Origin: a bacterium
Lineage (GTDB): Bacteria > Bacillota_I > Bacilli_A > Mycoplasmatales > Mycoplasmoidaceae
DNA length: 22,031 bases
Assembly: GCA_017645255.1 (NCBI GenBank)
Contig: JAGCPI010000019.1
Span: 1-22,031, forward strand
Direction of reading: 5' to 3'
This document shows positions 17,411 to 22,031 of this stretch, piece after piece (the stretch's first letter is position 1; each line of letters opens with the position of its first letter). The notes beneath the pieces are model-generated. The model saw nothing but the letters and a program-made list of their open reading frames with translations. It ran no database searches and was not told where the DNA came from. The translations under genes and the position numbers were made by a program.

Positions 17411-17899
17411 ATGGAACTAGATGTCAATCAAATTTGTCAAAATCTAATGAATAATGTTGCGAATGCATTAACCCAATATTATTACTTGGCGATTTTTCTT
17501 TATTATAAAAATAATTGGAATCCAGATGAACACCTTTTTAATTGAGGCAATTCTGCTCATTCGATGGCACAACATTATTTATTAACAAAAGAAAAATTGG
17601 CAAAATATGCTGACTTAATTACGCCAATTGATTTAGGAATTCATTTAATTGACAAACTAAACTACAAAATTGATTCAAGCAAAATCGCAGAAGCATATAA
17701 AGCTGCTTGTGAACAAATAAACTATGCTAAACTGCGAGGTGATATCCCAGGTTGTTTAAAAACTCCATGTGCAAAAGAAGTTTATAATTTGTTTGCTGAT
17801 AATGGCAAAGCTTTAAAAGAATTAGTAATTACTATTCATGACCTATATTTTGAATTAATTGATGCACGCTTAAAAGCAATTAAGAATAAGAAAGAATAA
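17411..17899 (+). CDS. Orphan small helical protein A, 162 aa
   Basis: Not recognised. The frame opens at ATG 17411 behind GAAAGGATAGAAAG and passes one TGA-Trp (in LFNWGNSAHS). It appears all-helical and soluble. Residues about 10-35 read NLMNNVANALTQYYYLAIFL followed by YYKNNW; 42-70 hold HLFNWGNSAHSMAQHYLLTK; then DLGIHLIDKLNY; the end has KALKELVITIHDLYFELIDA. The spacing of the aromatic/helical segments and the H-rich second segment recall ferritin/Dps-like four-helix bundles, but the carboxylate metal ligands cannot be identified, so this is only a guess. Four Cys are present, including GCLKTPC. The next gene is its paralogue: both share a D/N-L-x-IHLIDK segment and a TIHxxYFE segment near the end. 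Confidence 0.75.
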
Positions 17900-17917
17900 C
17901 ATTATGAATCAAATCTT

Positions 17918-17951
17918 AAATAATTAGGACATTAATTTGTTCCAATTATTT
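17918..17951 (+). repeat. Hairpin between the two orphan genes
   Basis: AAATAATT-a-GGA and TCC-AATTATTT pair into an 11-bp stem with one bulge. No T-run follows, so it is a poor terminator. It contains TAGGACATTAA, repeated at 21897-21907 next to the probable right-edge IS. Confidence 0.5.
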
Positions 17952-18034
17952 ATAACACATTAAGCCACTAAATTATTTAGGAATCATCTATTAAAATAAA
18001 GGATGTTTTATAACAGTAGTTTAAAGCCTGTTTG

Positions 18035-18040
18035 TATAAT
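18035..18040 (+). promoter_or_regulatory. -10 box of the 18070 gene
   Basis: TATAAT 29 bases before the ATG at 18070. The spacing to the start and the AGAAAGGAAAT ribosome binding site mirror the arrangement of the upstream paralogue. No good -35. Confidence 0.5.
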
Positions 18041-18069
18041 TTAAGCAATTACAAGAAAGGAAATATTTG

Positions 18070-18465
18070 ATGGCAAAGGATATTCGAATTGTTTGTGATG
18101 AATTAATTGATAATCTTATCAAACTATTAAGACGGTGTGACGATGTGATTAATTTTTTAAAATTAGAAACAATGATTAATTATATACCGCAATTAGGAAC
18201 TTGAGGTGCTCAAGCTAATCGTTTAGCAATGGATCTTAATCACGAAAAAATTATGTCAGATGTTGATGGAGTAGTAACTTTAATCAATTTAGCAATCCAT
18301 TTAATTGATAAAATAACTTATTACAGTCAACAATATTGAGTTGATGCATTAGGAAAAAATATTGGGAATGCAATGAAAAGAGAAGTACAAACCATTCACA
18401 ATCAATATTTTGAATTCATATACTATAAAATTCAACCACTAATTGAAAAATATAATAAGAAATAA
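18070..18465 (+). CDS. Orphan small helical protein B, 131 aa, paralogue of A
   Basis: Not recognised by family. It starts at ATG 18070 behind AGAAAGGAAATATTTG and ends at TAA 18463-18465, with two TGA-Trp (GTWGAQ and QYWVDAL). Aligned by eye to the gene at 17411, the shared landmarks in order are LGTWGAQANRLAMDL (versus LFNWGNSAHSMAQHY), LINLAIHLIDKITYY (versus PIDLGIHLIDKLNYK), and MKREVQTIHNQYFEFIYYKI (versus LKELVITIHDLYFELIDARL). It lacks about 30 residues in the middle, including the Cys-containing stretch of A. Soluble and helical, with no signal peptide. It has its own promoter-like box and terminator. Confidence 0.75.
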
Positions 18466-18491
18466 ATAAGAACTTAGAAAATTTGATTTGT

Positions 18492-18520
18492 AAATAGGAA
18501 TTTGCCAAGTTCCTATTTTT
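18492..18520 (+). terminator. Terminator of orphan gene B
   Basis: AAATAGGAA (18492-18500) and TTCCTATTT (18510-18518) give a 9-bp stem with a 9-base loop, followed by T-rich sequence on the plus strand. Confidence 0.85.
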
Positions 18521-18547
18521 TTATTGCTCTTTTAGACTTATTAATAA

Positions 18548-18703
18548 CTAAGATTTTAAAGCAAAAAGGAGTAAGCAATCATAACCAAACTAAGCAGTTA
18601 CTTCAACTGATAAATGATCTATAAACTAGAACATATCACCATCAATATTTACAACTGGTTTATTTATGTGTCCAAATTGACACCAGAGATTAATATCATT
18701 CCA
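18548..18703 (-). pseudogene. Possible decayed coding fragment
   Basis: The 270-base spacer between the two terminators has no intact gene. On the minus strand one frame reads WNDINLWCQFGHINKPVVNI and DGDMF, meets TAG, continues FIDHLSVEVTA, meets TAG, then FGYDCLLLFALKS and TAG. The composition is protein-like, but there is no start codon and two internal stops. It could be a relic of a gene or chance. It contains GTGTCCAAATTGACAC, a short palindrome. Confidence 0.25.
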
Positions 18704-18753
18704 AATCAAAGTTTAATCAATCCTATTTTTATTTAATACTTAAAAAAGTACAT

Positions 18754-18783
18754 AAAAAAATAAGTCCAAATTGGACTTATTTT
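18754..18783 (-). terminator. Terminator of the MATE gene
   Basis: AAAATAAGTCCAA (18757-18769) and TTGGACTTATTTT (18771-18783) are perfect 13-bp arms. The A-run at 18754-18760 gives a T-tail on the minus strand. It can also act on the plus strand. Confidence 0.85.
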
Positions 18784-18791
18784 TAATTTAA

Positions 18792-20843
18792 TTATTTTTG
18801 AACAATTACAACTGCTTTTGGTAATGACTTTGCAGGATCAATTGCTTCGTTGAATAAGGAGAAGTCAATCTTCATAATCCGCTTGCAGATGTGGTCAATT
18901 TGCATTCGAGTCGGCTTACCAAGCCTGTACTTTAAGTATAAGGCTGATCAAGTAAATGAAATAATCGCACAAATACTACTATCGATTGCTAATGCGAATA
19001 GGAATAAATCCATACCACCTTGACCGTTGCCACTTGCAGTCATATCAACTGCGATTGCTTGACAAACGTATAGGGAAATAAATGAGAAGACAAATCCTTG
19101 AATACCAGAAACAGTAACAGCAGAGAACATCTTTCCTAATGCTTGGTATAGAAGTAAAGCAGGAGTAGCAAAGGAGTAAGTTAGAATTTCAAGAATAGTT
19201 GGACGTAGGAAGTAACGTGCATTGACAAAGAATTTATATGCATTTTCAGGATCAGGAATACCTTCGGTTACTCTAAATCCATCTAGCATGTATTCATCAA
19301 TACCTCAACCAATGAATAAGAAGATGAATAAACCGTAAATAACTACGATGGCAAGTGTCATTCAGAATTCTTTGCGAACCCGGTCGTACCGACGTGCTCC
19401 ATAACTGTAAGCAACTAGGGCAACTCCACCTTGAACAGTACCATATAGAACGTTGAAGAAGAAGTTAACAATTGGTAACATCGCACCGTTTAATTCAACG
19501 TAATACGATGGAGAGACTGGTAATTTAGTTAAAACAGTGGTTTCAGTTAGAGTAATATTTTGAATGGTTCCTTGCATGGCAATACCAGCGTTTCAAATGG
19601 AAGCACCAGCACCAACCCCAACGGCAATTCAAACAATATCCCATTTGAAGTAACGGAAACGAACTTTGCCGAACTTCAAGTACGTCATGACATTCTTGCG
19701 GTGTGCCATGATGGCAATGTAAACAATAAATAATAAAACGTTGAAAGCTCAACCAGTAACTAGCGCAGTTACTGAACCAAATACACCCATCTTAACAACA
19801 TCAATGAAAATAGCATCAAGCACAATGTTAAGTGCATTAGCTAAAGTTGCTAAGAATGCTGGGTAGAATTGTCTACCTTCAGCCCGAATCATTAGAGAGA
19901 AGTATTGGTTAAAGCAGGCAAAAATGTTAAAACCAGCATCAACTCTTAAATATACGGAAGATCAATAAATTGCTTTTGCCCGGTATTGAGCATAGAATGG
20001 ATAATAAATGTATTGATATGGATGTTGTAACATCATTGCTGGTGTTACTAAAACTTTTTGGTCGTTGATTACTTCATGAATTGGAATTAATGGACTAACA
20101 ACAACCGTGTGTTCAGGAAACATTTTTGGATCTTGCTTAGCAGCTGGATAAACAAACGTCATCTTTGCATGCAAGTCCGAATTTTGTAGGAAGTGGTAAT
20201 AAGCAGTTTGTTGGAATTCACCAAGGTGAGTGGTAAAGATCTTAGCAACTTGCACGCTGTTAACTGATCCTACCGAACTAGTAACTCAGGCTTGGGCAGC
20301 TCCAATAATAATACAGGAAGAACAAATAGAAATAACAATAGTACTAATAACCCCAGTACTTCACGCATCATAAGCTGCTTCTTTGTTGCGTGTACTAATA
20401 GCTTTAGAGAAGTTAACCGCCGTACCCATACCAACAAGAATGGTAACTGCGTTTAAAATATAAAGCCCTGGTGTAATTAGCGAGACGGTCAAACGAATTA
20501 AAGCATCAATACTAAACGTTGAAATTTGGGCCGCGTAATCTGACCGATAAGCAAAGTTTCAACAGTCAATAAAGTTCTTGATGTTGGTGGTGTAATCGCC
20601 AAACAAACCCGTCAGGTTTGGCGTTCCCGCCGTCGGAATCAGGTTTACCATCATGATTTGGTCAGCAAAGATGAACATCCCTTGCATGAACGCAATCAAA
20701 ATCCCTGGTAAAGCGACATAAAGTAATGCTTTAAAGACCGGTGCGTTCGCATACATTTGCTTAGCCCGGTCTTCTTTATCACCGAATTGTTCGGTTTTTA
20801 ATTTAGCATTTACTTCTTTCTTTATCTTTCTATGTAAGAACAT
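18792..20843 (-). CDS. MATE family efflux transporter with large extracellular insert, 683 aa
   Basis: Multidrug and toxin extrusion type transporter, a cation-coupled exporter with two six-helix bundles. Landmarks: ALLYVALPGILIAFMQGMF (TM1, residues about 36-55), ILVGMGTAVNFSKAISTRNK (end of TM2 and loop 2-3), RVDAGFNIFACFNQYFSLMI then RAEGR (TM4 and after), FLATLANALNIVLDAIFI (TM5). In the second half: GGVALVAYSYGARRYDRVRK (TM8 and loop) and ALLLYQALGK. MATE proteins usually have about 450 residues. The surplus lies mostly in residues about 197-293, a hydrophilic insert (HLGEFQQTAYYHFLQNSDLH...) between TM3 and TM4, predicted extracellular. Loops 7-8 and 9-10 and the C-terminus are also long. 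Many Trp are TGA. Divergent from fmt; substrate unknown. Confidence 0.88.
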
Positions 20844-20923
20844 CGTTTTAATAACATCAGATAATATAATTTAAATTATAATAATAAACTTAAATTTTTT
20901 GAAAAAAACGAAGTAATTTAACC
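20844..20923. promoter_or_regulatory. Divergent promoter region MATE / fmt
   Basis: Eighty bases of A/T-rich spacer with overlapping TATAAT-like boxes on both strands in the stretch 20861-20887 (plus: TATAAT twice). No clear Shine-Dalgarno stands before either ATG. Confidence 0.45.
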
Positions 20924-21886
20924 ATGAATAAACCAAAAATAATCTTTATGGGAACCCCGCACATTGCAATGGTAGCACTTGATGCGTTGTGCCAAAAATA
21001 TAACGTATGTTTAGTAATTAGTCAACCTGATAAAGAAAAAGACCGTAAAGGCAATTATGTATATAGTGCGGTGAAGCAATATTGCTTAGCTCATAATTTG
21101 CCATTAACCCAACCAGTTAAGGTTAAAGAAGCATCTGATCAAATTAAAACCTTAAATCCTGATTTAATTGTGACTTGTGCGTATGGACAATTTATTCCCA
21201 GCAGCATTTTAAGCATTCCCAAATATAAATGCGTCAACTTACATGCTAGTTTGCTCCCACGCTGAAGAGGAGCTGCTCCGATGCAATGAGCAATTTTAAG
21301 TGGGGATACTAAAACTGGACTTACTTTAATGTATATGGATAAACTAATGGATCATGGCAACATTATTGCAACGATTGATATTAATTTAATTCCATTAAAA
21401 ACTAATTACACAGAACTATATGCATTAATGGAAAGTGCAGTGGTGCAAATGATTAATAGCAAATTTGATGAACTATTTAGTGATTATGTAATTAGTAAAG
21501 TGCAAGATGAATCATTAGTTACATTAGCCCCAATGATTACAAAAGAACAATTAATAATTGATTGAAATCAACCAGGTACAATCATTATTAATCACATCAA
21601 TGCATTTGCTAATGAACCATTAGCAATGACGTATTTAAATGATTTGCAATTTAAAATTGCTCAAGCTGCTTTTATTCCTAATTTGAATGTTAATCAAGCA
21701 ATTGCAAATGGTACCATTATTACTTGCAATAAACAAGAATTAATAATCAAAGTAAAAGATGGGGCCATTAGGATCTTGCAAATTCAACCGCAAAATAAGA
21801 AGATGATGCCAATTAAAGCATTTTTAAATGGTAACAATCTTCTTCATGAAAATGATCAATTTAAAAAAAATAAGAGTGAAATTTAA
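20924..21886 (+). CDS. fmt: Methionyl-tRNA formyltransferase, 320 aa
   Basis: Transfers a formyl group from 10-formyl-THF to Met-tRNA-fMet for initiation. The N-terminal catalytic domain shows IIFMGTPHIAM, ISQPDKEKDRKG, CAYGQFIPSSIL and VNLHASLLPRWRGAAP with Asn105 and His107 (E. coli Asn106, His108), then LMDHGNI with Asp143 (E. coli Asp144), so the catalytic triad is intact. The C-terminal OB-like domain follows from about residue 200 (ITKEQLIIDWNQPG ... IKVKDGAIRILQIQPQNKK). TGA encodes the invariant Trp of PRWRGAAP, which proves the genetic code. Length is normal. Plus strand, monocistronic, divergent from the MATE gene, followed by a terminator. Confidence 0.97.
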
Positions 21887-21896
21887 CTTCATAGAC

Positions 21897-21907
21897 TAGG
21901 ACATTAA
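21897..21907 (+). repeat. TAGGACATTAA repeat (second copy at 17925-17935)
   Basis: The 11-mer occurs here between fmt and the probable IS ORF, and again at 17925-17935 inside the hairpin between the orphan genes. Here it is followed by AAATTGGACA, giving two GGACA steps. GGACA/TGTCC motifs are common at the ends of IS3-type elements, so this may be an IS terminus; the second copy may be a solo relic. Confidence 0.35.
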
Positions 21908-21913
21908 AATTGG

Positions 21914-21953
21914 ACAATAATTCTTTCGAGAAAGGAAGGATTATTGTTTTTTT
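21914..21953 (+). terminator. Terminator between fmt and the right-edge ORF
   Basis: ACAATAATTCTTTC and GGAAGGATTATTGT form a 14-bp stem (two G-T pairs) with loop GAGAAA, followed by seven T. It stops fmt transcription immediately before the next ATG at 21954. Confidence 0.88.
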
Positions 21954-22031
21954 ATGTCTAAACAATTAAAACCAAATCAATGATTAGAATTATTCGATAT
22001 TTATGAAACACAAGGTATTCAAGCTTTATGA
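21954..22031 (+). CDS. N-terminus of a probable IS3-type transposase ORF (partial)
   Basis: From ATG 21954 the frame is open to the right edge: MSKQLKPNQWLELFDIYETQ then GIQALW, where both Trp are TGA (the last is the final codon of the window). The pattern K-x-L-x-P-x-Q-W-x-x-L-F-x-x-Y is reminiscent of the first residues of OrfA proteins of IS3/IS150-type elements in mycoplasmas, which begin with a helix-turn-helix. Only 26 residues are visible, so the assignment is tentative. The ATG comes right after the terminator T-run, with no ribosome binding site seen. Confidence 0.4.

Noticed and set aside
18754..18783. Perfect 13-bp palindrome with GTCCAAATTGGAC as an operator or IS end
   Set aside because: It has a T-run on the minus strand and sits 8 bases after the MATE stop codon, so a terminator explains it.
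1..22031. Multiple apparent pseudogenes or frameshifts (pheT, thrS, MFS, MATE, fmt in pieces)
   Set aside because: All breaks are TGA codons at positions where Trp fits, and the pieces stay in one frame. It is genetic code 4, not gene decay.

Overview
This is a Mollicutes (mycoplasma-type) chromosome segment. It is AT-rich, intergenic spacers are nearly pure A/T, and the genes only read through if TGA is translated as tryptophan (genetic code 4). The clearest proof is fmt, whose invariant SLLPRWRGAAP motif uses TGA for its Trp; rplT, infC, pheT, thrS, the MATE gene and all three MFS genes also need TGA=Trp. Every gene below was rebuilt across TGA codons, so a standard-code reading would show them as fragments. 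Species cannot be fixed from the window; a mycoplasma of the Mycoplasma/Malacoplasma/Ureaplasma type is likely.

Layout. 1-168: N-terminus of an IS30-family transposase leaving the left edge, bordered by palindromes and terminator hairpins (185-282). 314-937: unrecognised acidic soluble protein. 1029-5947: three tandem paralogous 12-TM MFS transporters, each with its own terminator overlapping its stop codon; two have a promoter -10 box almost touching the ATG. 6068-9972: pheS-pheT plus a small membrane protein. 10105-11237: infC-rpmI-rplT behind a leader holding a strong terminator hairpin (likely attenuator). 11429-12100: small trigger-factor-C-domain-like protein. 12171-13124: ABC-2 permease. 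13239-15311: OB-fold SSB-like gene followed by thrS. All of these are on the minus strand. 15414-16295: degV on the plus strand. 16352-17287: ABC ATPase (minus), plausible partner of the permease 3 kb away. 17411-18465: two plus-strand paralogous small orphan proteins, the least familiar part of the window. 18792-20843: large MATE transporter (minus). 20924-21886: fmt (plus), then a strong terminator and the first codons of a probable second insertion-sequence ORF at the right edge.

How it fits together: the core is translation (PheRS, ThrRS, IF3, L35, L20, Met-tRNA formyltransferase) interspersed with membrane transport (3 MFS, 1 MATE, 1 split ABC-2 exporter) and bounded by insertion sequences. 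Both aminoacyl-tRNA synthetases with an editing site (PheT, ThrS) appear to have lost its catalytic residues, as has been reported for some mycoplasmas. No tRNA, rRNA or CRISPR array was seen.
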